Positions 17,124-26,694 are shown, counted from the stretch's first letter. The stretch: 64,000 nt of DNA from Aestuariibaculum sediminum (GCF_014596945.1 NZ_JACVXB010000001.1:124001-188000); one strand, 5' to 3'. Notes: generated from the letters alone by a model not told the origin. A program made the numbers and translations.

Positions 17124-18473
17124 TTAAATGCTTAGGCTCTTTTTCATTTGATCTAATTGTCGTTTTACAGCTGATCTCGATTTATCGGTTTCAGGCCAAT
17201 GATCGAATGCTAACTGCTTTAACTCAAGCGCCTGCTTTTCCTTCCCTATCTTACTTAATAGGTCTGATTTTAAATTATCCATCATATAATTACTTTCTGA
17301 AACCAAATCATAACCGTAATCGATCCAATCTTCAACCACTTTGTAATTCTTTTTAGTCTCACCTAAAAATCTCATATAAGTTCGAGCATTTACATTTATT
17401 ACTTTTAGCAAATAATAAGTATCGATTCCTTTTTCGTATTTACCTAATTTGAACTTACCCATTCTGCTCGGGTTCGCTTCAAAGTCTTTCTTAAATGCTA
17501 AATACTTTTTATGGTCATTTTCCTTAACTTGTTCAGGGGCATTTTTGGCAATAATGTCTTCCATATATTGTTGCGCTAAATCACTAAATTCACCCTTATC
17601 ACCAGTCATTCTCAAATATTCCATTTCAAAAGCCATTAGATCTGACTTTCTTTTATCATTACCTGGAAGTGCTTTCCATTTTTCTAGAAAGATTTGCATC
17701 ATTCTAGGGTCTCGCGTTTGTCTAGCTTTTTCTAAAGTTTTACTAACCAAAGAAAGTTTTAATCTTTCTAAACGTCGTTCTTCAAAGCGTGTAGCAATAT
17801 CCATATACTCATCGAAATTTGCATTGATAATTTCTTCGGCTTTACCTTCTGCTACTAAATCATTTTTATTTTCCAATAAAAATTCCATCATATCAACATC
17901 ATCCTCTTCTATCTCTGTTTGAACTTTTAACCAAGCCTCGATACCTTCTGATGGACTTTGACCATAATCGCGCATTTTATTAAAATATATTTTTAAAAAA
18001 TGCTCATCGTTTTGACGTTTTGGATATTCTTCTTTAAGCTTTACTAAACTATATTCACTACTAACTGAAGCAACCGCTTTACGCCCTAATTCAATAAAAG
18101 CATCGGTAGGTAAAGACCCCGTATCTTTATAAACTGCTGTTCCTTTTGAATTTAAAAATAATAAAGTAGGGTAGCTGCTTACATTATATTTTCTTGCAGC
18201 AGGAGCCCCTTCTCTTTCCGCATCTAGTTTTATGCTTATAAACTCTTTATTGTATAAATCGCCTACTTCTTTAAGAGGAAAAACAAATTTCGCCAACGAT
18301 TTACAAGGTGCACACCACGTGGTATAAAAATCGATAAAAACTAATTTATTTTCCTTTTCAGCTTTATCTAAAGCTTCTTCTAATGATATATGCTGAAAAT
18401 TAATTCCTTGCGCAAAACCGTTAGACATTCCAAGAATTAATAACAATATCCCGGAAACTAGTAATTTTTTCAT
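17124..18473 (-). CDS. Periplasmic thioredoxin-fold protein, first of four paralogues (WCAPC)
   Basis: The start at 18473 (MKKLLVSGILLLIL) gives 449 residues and places a normal signal peptide at the N-terminus. An upstream start at 18548 would add 25 residues in front of it. The mature protein begins GINFQHISLEEALDKAEKENK, then TWCAPCKSLA and the cis-proline loop SSYPTLLFL. The helical C-terminus ends RQLDQMKKSLSI. It is the first gene of a tight operon with the divergent CGPC paralogue and the 892-residue M16 protease. A -7-like element lies about 180 bases upstream. Confidence 0.9.
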   Translation of the reverse strand: MKKLLVSGILLLILGMSNGFAQGINFQHISLEEALDKAEKENKLVFIDFYTTWCAPCKSLAKFVFPLKEVGDLYNKEFISIKLDAEREGAPAARKYNVSSYPTLLFLNSKGTAVYKDTGSLPTDAFIELGRKAVASVSSEYSLVKLKEEYPKRQNDEHFLKIYFNKMRDYGQSPSEGIEAWLKVQTEIEEDDVDMMEFLLENKNDLVAEGKAEEIINANFDEYMDIATRFEERRLERLKLSLVSKTLEKARQTRDPRMMQIFLEKWKALPGNDKRKSDLMAFEMEYLRMTGDKGEFSDLAQQYMEDIIAKNAPEQVKENDHKKYLAFKKDFEANPSRMGKFKLGKYEKGIDTYYLLKVINVNARTYMRFLGETKKNYKVVEDWIDYGYDLVSESNYMMDNLKSDLLSKIGKEKQALELKQLAFDHWPETDKSRSAVKRQLDQMKKSLSI

Positions 18474-18648
18474 AAATGTTTTATTAAATGGTTTAGTATT
18501 AAAAAGGCTACATAAAAAGTATATCATGCCTTTTAATGCAAGACGCAATATTTGGCAATTGGAGTGACACGCGCCATTAAATTTGATTAAATAACCAGCA
18601 CTTTTAAATTTTAATTAAATACAGCACGGTAAGAATAAATACGAAATG

Positions 18649-18656
18649 CAAAACTA
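18649..18656 (-). promoter_or_regulatory. Candidate Bacteroidota -7 element for the thioredoxin/M16 operon
   Basis: On the minus strand the octamer reads TAGTTTTG, matching TAnnTTTG. No TTG at the expected -33 spacing is visible. It would give a leader of roughly 170 bases before the gene starting at 18473. Confidence 0.4.
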
Positions 18657-18677
18657 AATTACCTAACCTATATAAAA

Positions 18678-18709
18678 AAGGTATTGACAACTAATGTTGT
18701 CAATACCTT
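18678..18709 (-). terminator. Strong hairpin terminator of the SusCD operon
   Basis: AAGGTATTGACAAC (18678-18691) and GTTGTCAATACCTT (18696-18709) pair perfectly over 14 bases with a 4-base TAAT loop. On the minus strand it is followed by six T residues. It ends transcription after the lipoprotein gene at 18797. Confidence 0.9.
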
Positions 18710-18796
18710 AAACTAAAACACTCAAAAATTTAGGTTTATATCCTTATGGCACTATTTAAAATAGCCATGGCTTTTAACCTAGTTTTACTCTAATCT

Positions 18797-20290
18797 TTAG
18801 TATACGAAAGTATACGATGAAACTTCACCTTTTTCATACCATTCTCCTCCATTATAAACGAAATACATTTTAGTAATGTTCCCCTCTAAATCGGTTTCAT
18901 ATGAATAACTAGGGTAAAATAAATCTCCATCGTTCCATGTAGTACTGGTTGGGATTGTTTCTATCGGTATATACTTTGGCCAGAACAAATCTGTCATAAC
19001 TGGTAACGCCTGATCTGAAGTAAACGCAAATGGCGGAATACTTTCGGTGTATAATGGTGACAATACAGGATCAAATTCTGTTCTGTGCTGTCTTCTTTTT
19101 GAGTTTGTTGCATAATAAGACATTTGCCAGTATTCACTAAACACATTTTCACCTAATCCAAACGGATCCGAATATTTAAGGTTTGTAACGTTACTTGAGG
19201 TTCTAAAAGAAAGTAGTTTCCCTGTTTCGTCGTAAACAATATTACTTACTTCCTTATTAATACCAGTTTCTCCCGTAAGGTCACCAGCCTCGTAATCAAA
19301 TGTTTTTGCTGTTACAGAATCTACTCGTTTAGTACCTGGAGCATAATGGAAATACTTATATCTTTTAGTCATTGTGCCCTCTGGATAGCCCGATCTGTAA
19401 AGAATAGTATCTACCATTCCTAAATCGTTATATGAATACTCATGGTAATGATTATTTCCATTTGGGAAAATAAAGTCCATTTTACTTACTTTGCCATCCT
19501 CATTATAGGTGAAATTATAAATACGTTGTCCATCATCGTATCGGTTATACACAATTTGTTTTGGCTTTTTAATAAAATCGGTTTTACGAACAGTAACCGT
19601 AGTTGTAGACACCTGCTCTTTATCATCAGAAATAATAATATCTAAATCATATACCTGACCAAGTTCTAAGTTTCCAAAAAACACAAGTTCTTTTAACGGC
19701 ATTTCGGTAACAGGATTGTTAGGGTCTCCGTTAAACTCGTATTGTTGTTCGCCATTAAAAACTAATTTAATGTTTTCAATGGTGTTCAATCCTGTTGATA
19801 CGATTCCTTTTAAATAGTATGCCGGTGCAGCTACAGCGATGTTTTCACCACCTACTAAAGCTATACTTGGAAAAGAAAATGCTTTAACATCAATTCTCAT
19901 CCCCGTATTAAAACTTCTTTTGTCCTGGTCGGTAACCTTAATAATGTATACCAATGTGGTATCTTTTTCAAAAGGAGTTAAATCTACACCGTAATTAAAG
20001 TTGAAATTCGTTTTACCATTATACTCGGTAACTTCGTCTAATACATCGTAATTCCTAGCTTCTAAAATTTCAATTTTAGATACTTTGTTTGGCACATTCA
20101 TTTTAAATTGAATGTTGTAAACATCGGCGGTATCACGTCTAACTGACACTTTTTTATCTGACAACTCGAATCCTGGGTCTGGAAACACAATGTCGTTCTC
20201 GCAAGACATCACAAGGAATAGACCAACGATACCACAGCATAATAAATATAGTAAACTATTTTTTTTCATAATTTTCATCTTAATTTTCAT
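18797..20290 (-). CDS. Outer-envelope lipoprotein with YD-like repeats, SusCD-linked
   Basis: Up to 497 residues; starts at 20290, 20278 or 20269 are possible, the last giving a typical signal (MKKNSLLYLLCC). The lipobox ends VMSC. The first half is beta-rich, with Ig-like segments similar in style to SusE/SusF-type accessory lipoproteins. From about residue 245 it has YD/RHS-like repeats (YNRYDDGQRIYNFTYNEDGK, HYHEYSYNDLGMVDTI, YKYFHYAPGTKRVDSV, IVYDETGKLLSF) of the kind seen in DUF4595-like surface proteins. It is the last gene of the SusCD operon, starting 3 bases after the previous stop. It may be a surface substrate-binding or scaffold component; no enzyme motif is visible. Confidence 0.75.
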   Translation of the reverse strand: MKIKMKIMKKNSLLYLLCCGIVGLFLVMSCENDIVFPDPGFELSDKKVSVRRDTADVYNIQFKMNVPNKVSKIEILEARNYDVLDEVTEYNGKTNFNFNYGVDLTPFEKDTTLVYIIKVTDQDKRSFNTGMRIDVKAFSFPSIALVGGENIAVAAPAYYLKGIVSTGLNTIENIKLVFNGEQQYEFNGDPNNPVTEMPLKELVFFGNLELGQVYDLDIIISDDKEQVSTTTVTVRKTDFIKKPKQIVYNRYDDGQRIYNFTYNEDGKVSKMDFIFPNGNNHYHEYSYNDLGMVDTILYRSGYPEGTMTKRYKYFHYAPGTKRVDSVTAKTFDYEAGDLTGETGINKEVSNIVYDETGKLLSFRTSSNVTNLKYSDPFGLGENVFSEYWQMSYYATNSKRRQHRTEFDPVLSPLYTESIPPFAFTSDQALPVMTDLFWPKYIPIETIPTSTTWNDGDLFYPSYSYETDLEGNITKMYFVYNGGEWYEKGEVSSYTFVY

Positions 20291-20293
20291 GAA

Positions 20294-21409
20294 TTAATTC
20301 AGTGTTTCTAAAGCCGGATTCATTGCAACAATATCAACACCCCAGCTCATTAATAAATCGCGAAGCATAACAATGTTAGCCTTAATATTATCTGGAAATG
20401 CCTGTAATTGATTGGCATTTCTATGAATCATTTCGTTTAGGTACGCTCTAAAATCTTCACGCCTATTAGATACAAAATCATAGGTAGGACGTAATGCTTT
20501 AGGATGCACAATTCTAGATGGTAATCTGTTATTATCCTCGTCGTAGTACTGGTAAAATGTTATTAAACCAAATGAAGCATAGAAATAAGTGGCATCGATG
20601 AATCCTTTCTCAAAGAACCAGTCTTTATCGATAACATCAATACGTTTTTCTTCTGCAATTTCAAGTTCTTCACGGTAAACCACACCCATTTCTTTGTTAT
20701 AATATGCACTTTTTCCTTCTGAGAAAGATGCTGGAATTTGCGCATATAGCCCGTGCATATCCATTATTCGCGATACCATAATGTAAAAATTATCACGTTT
20801 GCGCATCTGAATTGCAGAAGCACTATTTAAATCTGAGGGATTTACAGCAAACGCTATAGAGTGTTTGTTATAAATTGCCATTTGTCCGAATTCAGCTGAA
20901 TATCTAACTCTAGATTCTGACTCTGTAAGCACCTGTCCTATTTCGCCATAAATTCTAGATTGCAAGTAAACTTCATCACTTAATAACACTTTATAAGGCA
21001 TTAACTCAGAAACAATTGAATTAGGTTTAAAATACTTAAAAAGTGTGGTATCGATAAATGTTATTGCATTTCCTGCCTCGGCTTTGTAAACCTCTTCTTC
21101 TAAAGGAAGTACATTACCTAAAGAATCTGAATATTTCTGCTTTAACATAGGAATTTCAACTTTATCCCAAGTTTCGGCATCCACTTTAGATCCAGCTATA
21201 TAAGCGAAATCCATGATACGATCGTATTCATACAACACACCAGTATTGTAGGTTTCTAAAATATTAACCACTGTAGGATTATTGGCATCCATTTGCGTTA
21301 ATACTCTATCGACTTCGGTTTGAGTCCATTCTAGATCGTCCTCGCTATTGCTACAAGAAATAACCGAAAGTCCTCCTAACAAAAGCATTACATAAATTGG
21401 TAGTCTCAT
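20294..21409 (-). CDS. SusCD-linked lipoprotein, Peptidase_Mx1-like but lacking HExxH
   Basis: The start at 21409 (MRLPIYVMLLLGG) gives 371 residues with lipobox VISC. An earlier in-frame start at 21487 would overlap susD. The layout recalls the putative zinc-binding metallopeptidases (Peptidase_Mx1) often encoded beside SusCD genes: an early YNTGVLYEYDR segment, a conserved-looking tail KANIVMLRDLLMSWGVDIV, and a length near 370. However no HExxH occurs anywhere; the position where it would be expected reads like VSRIMDMHGLYAQIP. If the relationship is right it is a non-catalytic relative, perhaps a surface substrate binder. The family assignment is from memory of the pattern, not from a search. 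Confidence 0.65.
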   Translation of the reverse strand: MRLPIYVMLLLGGLSVISCSNSEDDLEWTQTEVDRVLTQMDANNPTVVNILETYNTGVLYEYDRIMDFAYIAGSKVDAETWDKVEIPMLKQKYSDSLGNVLPLEEEVYKAEAGNAITFIDTTLFKYFKPNSIVSELMPYKVLLSDEVYLQSRIYGEIGQVLTESESRVRYSAEFGQMAIYNKHSIAFAVNPSDLNSASAIQMRKRDNFYIMVSRIMDMHGLYAQIPASFSEGKSAYYNKEMGVVYREELEIAEEKRIDVIDKDWFFEKGFIDATYFYASFGLITFYQYYDEDNNRLPSRIVHPKALRPTYDFVSNRREDFRAYLNEMIHRNANQLQAFPDNIKANIVMLRDLLMSWGVDIVAMNPALETLN

Positions 21410-21443
21410 AATTAATATATTTAGATTGACAATGGTTACTTGT

Positions 21444-22895
21444 CTAGTTAACAATAATTTCATCTTCTGTTTCAGGCAATTTCTCATATCGCTCGTTATT
21501 CCTAATTAAAGGGTTTCTTTGTCTTTCATATAAAGGAATTGGCAATGTATAATTTAAATCGTCTGATAGTAGGGTAAAAGTTTCCGTACTTAATTTAGTA
21601 CCCTGCTCATCACGAATCGTAAAGATGTGTTTAATTTCTGGTCTGTTTTTCATACGTCTTAAATCAAACCATCTGTGGTGATCTTCAAAACATAATTCTT
21701 TTCTGCGCTCATTTAACACAAATGTTAAAGCCTCCTCCGGTGTTGTAGGATAAACAATGGTAGAGGTATTAGAGTAACGCTTATTAAGTAAGGTTTCCAT
21801 ATCACTCACTACACTTCCAACATCTTCTAAATGTGCATAAGCCTCTGCTCGGTTTAAATAAGCCTCTGCAACTCTGATATTAGCAAAACCAAGATCGGTA
21901 TATAATCCCATTTGAGATTTTTTAGTTCTGTAGTAATTTGATCCATTACCATCTAACAATTCCATAAAAAAGGCTTCTTTACGTAAATCGTTATCGTCGT
22001 ACAAATCCATTAAATCAGAACTCGCTCGGTATGCCGAAAATTCTAAAGTTGTTCCATAATCGATAAGCGGCCATGTTGGTCTTATAGTATGATATGAATA
22101 TAAAATTTCTTGATTCCCGGCCGTAACAAATGGCTCGTCAATGGTAACCCTAGATAAACTTCCTAGTTCTGTAGCTTTGGTCGCATAATCTATGGTTTCC
22201 TGCCATTTTTCCTGAAATAATTTTACTCTAGACATTAATACGTAGCTAGCTGCCAAATCTGGGTGCCAAGAACTTTTAGTTAATCCACTCATAGAAAATA
22301 GTTCTATAGCCTGCATAAGATCGTTTTCAATTAAACTATAACCTTCGGCTACCGTGTTTCTGCTGTAAAATTGATTTACTTCTAAGTTACTTCTTAATGG
22401 AACACCTAAATCTGAATTTGCAGTTTCTGCATTGTAAGGTACGCCGTAAAGATTCAGTAAATTAAAATACGATAAAGCTCTTAAAAAGTAAGCTTCGCCT
22501 TTGGTGTAATAAATTTCCTCTTCATCACCAATGGCATCATCTATTTGATCAATAGTATAATTCATTATGGCAATATCTTCATACATCCCGCGCCATGCTA
22601 AATTATTATCAACTTTACCTCCATCTTCATTAAACTCGATTTCACGCTGCCAAGTGTAAGTAGATTTTTTGCCAAACTTTGTAGACGTAATGGCATTTTC
22701 GTCTTCTGAAACATTATCGGTCATATGATCTATGTCGAAAAACATATCATACTCCCAACTAAATTCTTGCAACATAACTGCTGCATAATGTTCTGGTTTT
22801 TCAGGAATTAACTTATCCTGATCTACTTGATCTAGGAAATCGCTACATCCTATAAATGTTAAAAGAACTGGTAATACAAATAATATCTTTTTCAT
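21444..22895 (-). CDS. SusD/RagB family surface lipoprotein
   Basis: A 483-residue lipoprotein with lipobox TFIGC, followed by SDFLDQVDQDKL, the usual start of SusD-like proteins. Typical SusD segments are present: NLAWRGMYEDIAIMNYTIDQ, AYFLRALSYFNLLNLYGVPY, IRVAEAYLNRAEAYAHL, and the C-terminal LNERRKELCFEDHHRWFDLRRM. It acts as the lid over the SusC barrel and captures the substrate at the cell surface. It starts 10 bases after susC ends, and the Mx1-like lipoprotein follows after 34 bases. Confidence 0.96.
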   Translation of the reverse strand: MKKILFVLPVLLTFIGCSDFLDQVDQDKLIPEKPEHYAAVMLQEFSWEYDMFFDIDHMTDNVSEDENAITSTKFGKKSTYTWQREIEFNEDGGKVDNNLAWRGMYEDIAIMNYTIDQIDDAIGDEEEIYYTKGEAYFLRALSYFNLLNLYGVPYNAETANSDLGVPLRSNLEVNQFYSRNTVAEGYSLIENDLMQAIELFSMSGLTKSSWHPDLAASYVLMSRVKLFQEKWQETIDYATKATELGSLSRVTIDEPFVTAGNQEILYSYHTIRPTWPLIDYGTTLEFSAYRASSDLMDLYDDNDLRKEAFFMELLDGNGSNYYRTKKSQMGLYTDLGFANIRVAEAYLNRAEAYAHLEDVGSVVSDMETLLNKRYSNTSTIVYPTTPEEALTFVLNERRKELCFEDHHRWFDLRRMKNRPEIKHIFTIRDEQGTKLSTETFTLLSDDLNYTLPIPLYERQRNPLIRNNERYEKLPETEDEIIVN

Positions 22896-22905
22896 CTTAT
22901 ACTTT

Positions 22906-25900
22906 TTAGAAAGACATGTTTAAACTAAAACTATAATTTGGTAGAACTGGCATCCCTACATTTCTAACTTGCTCTGGGTCTTGCCCACTTAATCTGCTAT
23001 CGAAAGTATAGAAACCTAGGTTACTTCCTTGTGCACTTAATCTTACTCTTTTTATTCCTGAACCTTCAAGTAATTTTGTTGGCAAAGTATAGGCAAGAGT
23101 TAAAGATTGTAATCTAATATGGCTGGCATCGACCACACGAGCATCACTCCTATCGTACATCCACCAGGTATTTTGTCCATCAGGTACAACCTTACCCATA
23201 TTGGTAACATAAACCTGAGAATATCCATCGGCTGTAAAAGCTCCTGTAAATGCTTGATTGTGGTTAGAGATTGCTGGAATATCGGTAATTAACTCATCAC
23301 CTGGTTGTCTCCATCGGTTATCAAAAATACTGTTCATATTTTCATAAGGAAGCGGTAAGTTCTGATTTCCGTCATACAAAGGCAATAATCTTGTTTTATA
23401 AGCTAACTTATACGTAAAGTTTGCCGATAAATTGAAATTTCCAAATCTGAATTCGGTACCAAAACCTCCGTAAAATTTAGGAATTCTAGAACCTTCGTAA
23501 ACTAACATTTTTTCTAATTGCTCTCCTGCCGTCATTTCCTCTTCTACCAAGTGCTTAAATGTTGGTAAACCATCTTCTGTCAACCCATCAAACTGGTAAG
23601 AAAAGAATCCATATGTTGGGAATCCTGCTCTGTAGATACTTCCGCTCAAATAATCGCCTACAGTTAAATTATTCTCTCCTTCAAATCCATTGGTAACCCG
23701 ATCTCTATCATGAGAGAAATTTAAACGCGTATTCCAACCGAAATTTTTCGTATTAATATTTCTAGTTCTAATACTTAACTCGAAACTATTAACATCTTTA
23801 CCTCCTGCGTTATATAACTGCGTGTCGGTTCCATTTACATTAGAGATTGGACGTGTTAATAATAGGTCTGTACTCTTAGAGTAAGCATAATCTAAAGCCC
23901 CGCTTATTTTACCTCCTAAAAGACTATAATTTACACCAAAGTTAGCCGTTTGGGATTTTTCCCATCTTAAGTTTGCATTCGGGAAGGAGTTTAAGTTTGC
24001 GGTATTTTCAGGATAGTATAACACATTATTATTTCCGTAACCTGAGATAATCATATATGGACTTGCATTTGGCATAGTACCTCGCACACCAAAAGATGCT
24101 CTTAATGCTAATTCATCTACAACCATAACATCTTTCATGAAACTTTCTTCATGAATATTCCAACGTGCCGATGTAGACCAAGCTGGTTTAAATTTATAAC
24201 GCTCATATTGTCCGAAACGGTTAGATCCATCACTTCTGGCGTTAAAATTTAACACGTACTTGTTTTTATATACGTAGTTTGCAATTGCAAACACAGAAAA
24301 GCTATTTGTTAATCTGTCGGTAATATTTGGGTAAATATTCTGACCTCCAAAAGGTGTTAACCAGTTAAAGGCTGCATCATAAGGATAATTTTCAAAATCA
24401 ATTATAGACGTTCCTGATCCTGGCACAGGAATTGGCCTAGGTCTTGGCAGCGCTATAAATCCTCTCCCTTGAAAGTGGTTATAGCCTGGTACTGCAAAAC
24501 CTGTGGCTCCCCAGTATTGCGCCGAACGCACTTCATTACCTAAGTTAAAATTAAGTGTATGATGACCTCCTAAGGTGACATTATAATTTAATTGGTTGGT
24601 TAAAGTATAAGCATCTTGACTTACCATACCCGCATTATAAATACCTCCGAAAGGAACTAATCCTGCTATATCAAAATGGTTTTCAACCATTTGATTAAAA
24701 TCTTCGTATGTACGAAGTTTTGCTATATAGTGAGTGTCTTCGGTAATCCATTGCTCATCCATATTCGTAGTACTTCTGTAACTCGCTTGAGTACGCAATC
24801 TAAAATTTTCTAAGAAATCCCAGTTAAGTGCTACAGCAATATTCAAATCTTTATTTGTTACATTACGCTCTGAATTATCAGCTTCATTAAAAATATTGTA
24901 TCCACCAAAAACAGACTGTCCAGCACCACTTCTATAAATTTCTCTGCTCGTGTAGAAATAATCGCCGTTCTCATCATATAATGGAATCGTACGACTCGTA
25001 TTATATGCTTGATTGAAATAGTTTATTGATTGATGGTTATACTGTCCCTTTTGAACAGAACCACTAAACTTTAAAGATATAGTAACATTATCTCTTAAAT
25101 CAAGATCCATATTAGAACGTGCAGTTATCCTGTTAAGGCCCACATTTTTTTCTGTACCTTGCTGATCGTCATAACCTAACGAGAAGTAATAACGTGATGT
25201 ATCACTACCCCCAGAGGCACTTACCGAATGTCTTTGTGTATATGAGTTTTGGAATAATTCCCCAAACCAATTGGTATTTAACGTCTCTAAATATTTTACT
25301 TGAGCATCAAATTCTGCCTGAGTATAAGTTCCATCCCATAGGTTTTGTAGAGCCCCTTCGTATCCTAAACGGTCTACGTTTTGGTAAAACCCAGTGTATC
25401 CAAGATTTCTTTCATACATTTCTCTAGATACATCGATACGCTCCATCGAATTCATTAAATCGAAGTCGTTGTAACTTGGAGCTTGTACAAAACTAAAACC
25501 ACCACTATAGTTTAAAGCCGGCTTTCCTTTAGTTCCTCTTTTTGTCGTAATTACAATGACACCATTTGCTGCACGTGTACCATATATAGCTGTCGCAGAT
25601 GCATCTTTAAGAATATCGATTTTGGCAATATCAGTTGGATTAATTCCAGACAAGGCATTACCAATAATATTAACATTATCAAAACTATTAATTTGTTCTG
25701 CCGATAATGGTACGGGATCTTCGTAAATAATACCATCTACAACCCATAACGGACTTTGGTTACCAGTAAAGGTACTACCGCTACGAACACGTATTTTGGT
25801 AGCTGCTCCAGGCGTTGCACTTACGTTTGTAATATTTAAACCTGGTGCCTTACCGTCAAGCATTCTATCAACAGAAATTTCACCAATCATGTCTAATTCT

Positions 25901-26535
25901 TCACCTTTCACCTCTGATACGGCACTTGTTAATTTATTCTTTTCAATTTCCTGATAACCTGTGTAAATCACAACTTCATCAAGACCTTGAACATCTTCTT
26001 CCATTTGCACGACCACCTCTGAAGTTTTGCTAACTTCAACTTCTTTAGTAGTAAAACCAACATAAGAAAACACTAATATTGAAGGTTTTTTAGGAAGTTT
26101 TACAACAAATTTCCCGTTGAAATCTGTTACAGCTCCAAGTTTACTCCCTTTTAATACAATCGTAACACCTGGCAATGGCTGGCTTGATGCCGCATCTACC
26201 ACAGTACCATTAATGGTCATGGTTTCCTGCTGCTGATCTTGATCAACAATAACAATCACACCATCTACATATTTAAAAGATAAGCCTGTTCCGCTTAAAA
26301 CTTCATTTAAAAGTTCGGTTAAAGGAACATCTGTTTTGTTAACAGAAATTTTATCTAACTCGGCAATTTTAGCTTCGTTAAAGAAAAAACTCTGATTTGT
26401 TTGTTTTCTAATTTCTTCGAACAAGGTTGAAAAACTCACCCCTGTTAAATTTAAACTCACACGCTTAGATTGCGCAGCATTGGCGGCATTTAACGTGAGT
26501 ACTGCACTCAAGATTAAAATAATTGTCAATCTCAT
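22906..26535 (-). CDS. SusC/RagA TonB-linked outer-membrane transporter with STN signalling domain
   Basis: A 1209-residue protein. Order: signal peptide (1-21), a secretin/TonB short N-terminal (STN) domain (about 28-97, FEEIRKQTNQSFFF to GLSFKYVDGVIVI), a CarboxypepD_reg domain (about 108-190, NGTVVDAASSQPLPGVTI), the LDEVVIYTGYQ segment, a plug ending in KDASATAIYGTRAANGVIVITTKRG, then the beta-barrel closing with NYSFSLNMSF. The STN domain is the feature used to pass a signal to a FecR anti-sigma, and a FecR and ECF sigma gene lie just upstream. Substrate import by SusC with SusD is energised by TonB. RagA-type relatives import peptides. Confidence 0.97.
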   Translation of the reverse strand: MRLTIILILSAVLTLNAANAAQSKRVSLNLTGVSFSTLFEEIRKQTNQSFFFNEAKIAELDKISVNKTDVPLTELLNEVLSGTGLSFKYVDGVIVIVDQDQQQETMTINGTVVDAASSQPLPGVTIVLKGSKLGAVTDFNGKFVVKLPKKPSILVFSYVGFTTKEVEVSKTSEVVVQMEEDVQGLDEVVIYTGYQEIEKNKLTSAVSEVKGEELDMIGEISVDRMLDGKAPGLNITNVSATPGAATKIRVRSGSTFTGNQSPLWVVDGIIYEDPVPLSAEQINSFDNVNIIGNALSGINPTDIAKIDILKDASATAIYGTRAANGVIVITTKRGTKGKPALNYSGGFSFVQAPSYNDFDLMNSMERIDVSREMYERNLGYTGFYQNVDRLGYEGALQNLWDGTYTQAEFDAQVKYLETLNTNWFGELFQNSYTQRHSVSASGGSDTSRYYFSLGYDDQQGTEKNVGLNRITARSNMDLDLRDNVTISLKFSGSVQKGQYNHQSINYFNQAYNTSRTIPLYDENGDYFYTSREIYRSGAGQSVFGGYNIFNEADNSERNVTNKDLNIAVALNWDFLENFRLRTQASYRSTTNMDEQWITEDTHYIAKLRTYEDFNQMVENHFDIAGLVPFGGIYNAGMVSQDAYTLTNQLNYNVTLGGHHTLNFNLGNEVRSAQYWGATGFAVPGYNHFQGRGFIALPRPRPIPVPGSGTSIIDFENYPYDAAFNWLTPFGGQNIYPNITDRLTNSFSVFAIANYVYKNKYVLNFNARSDGSNRFGQYERYKFKPAWSTSARWNIHEESFMKDVMVVDELALRASFGVRGTMPNASPYMIISGYGNNNVLYYPENTANLNSFPNANLRWEKSQTANFGVNYSLLGGKISGALDYAYSKSTDLLLTRPISNVNGTDTQLYNAGGKDVNSFELSIRTRNINTKNFGWNTRLNFSHDRDRVTNGFEGENNLTVGDYLSGSIYRAGFPTYGFFSYQFDGLTEDGLPTFKHLVEEEMTAGEQLEKMLVYEGSRIPKFYGGFGTEFRFGNFNLSANFTYKLAYKTRLLPLYDGNQNLPLPYENMNSIFDNRWRQPGDELITDIPAISNHNQAFTGAFTADGYSQVYVTNMGKVVPDGQNTWWMYDRSDARVVDASHIRLQSLTLAYTLPTKLLEGSGIKRVRLSAQGSNLGFYTFDSRLSGQDPEQVRNVGMPVLPNYSFSLNMSF

Positions 26536-26558
26536 TTTTAGGTTTGGTTTGTTTTTGT

Positions 26559-26578
26559 CTTTTCAGTTACCTGAAAAG
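26559..26578. promoter_or_regulatory. Inverted repeat upstream of susC
   Basis: CTTTTCAG (26559-26566) and CTGAAAAG (26571-26578) are perfect 8-base arms around TTAC, 23 bases upstream of the susC start, in the 159-base gap between fecR and susC. No T-run follows on either strand, so an operator or leader hairpin is more likely than a terminator. Confidence 0.5.
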
Positions 26579-26694
26579 AGGTTAATAACATCATTTTCAT
26601 AAACATTAATTGATTGAATATCACTCTATAAAAGATGCAAATTGTTCGAGAAAGTTGCGCGGCTTTCTCCCCAAAAGTTATCTATAAAGTAATT

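Larger units (their letters stand above)
18474..18796. other. Gene-free stretch between the SusCD operon and the thioredoxin/M16 operon
   Basis: No coding region of plausible length is seen. It holds the hairpin terminator at 18678-18709 that closes the SusCD operon and a -7-like element at 18649-18656 for the next operon on the minus strand. The rest is AT-rich with no other clear structure. Confidence 0.7.

Noticed and set aside
17449-17922. A 157-residue frame on the + strand inside the thioredoxin gene
   Set aside because: Antisense to a well-supported gene with signal peptide and CxxC; no motifs.
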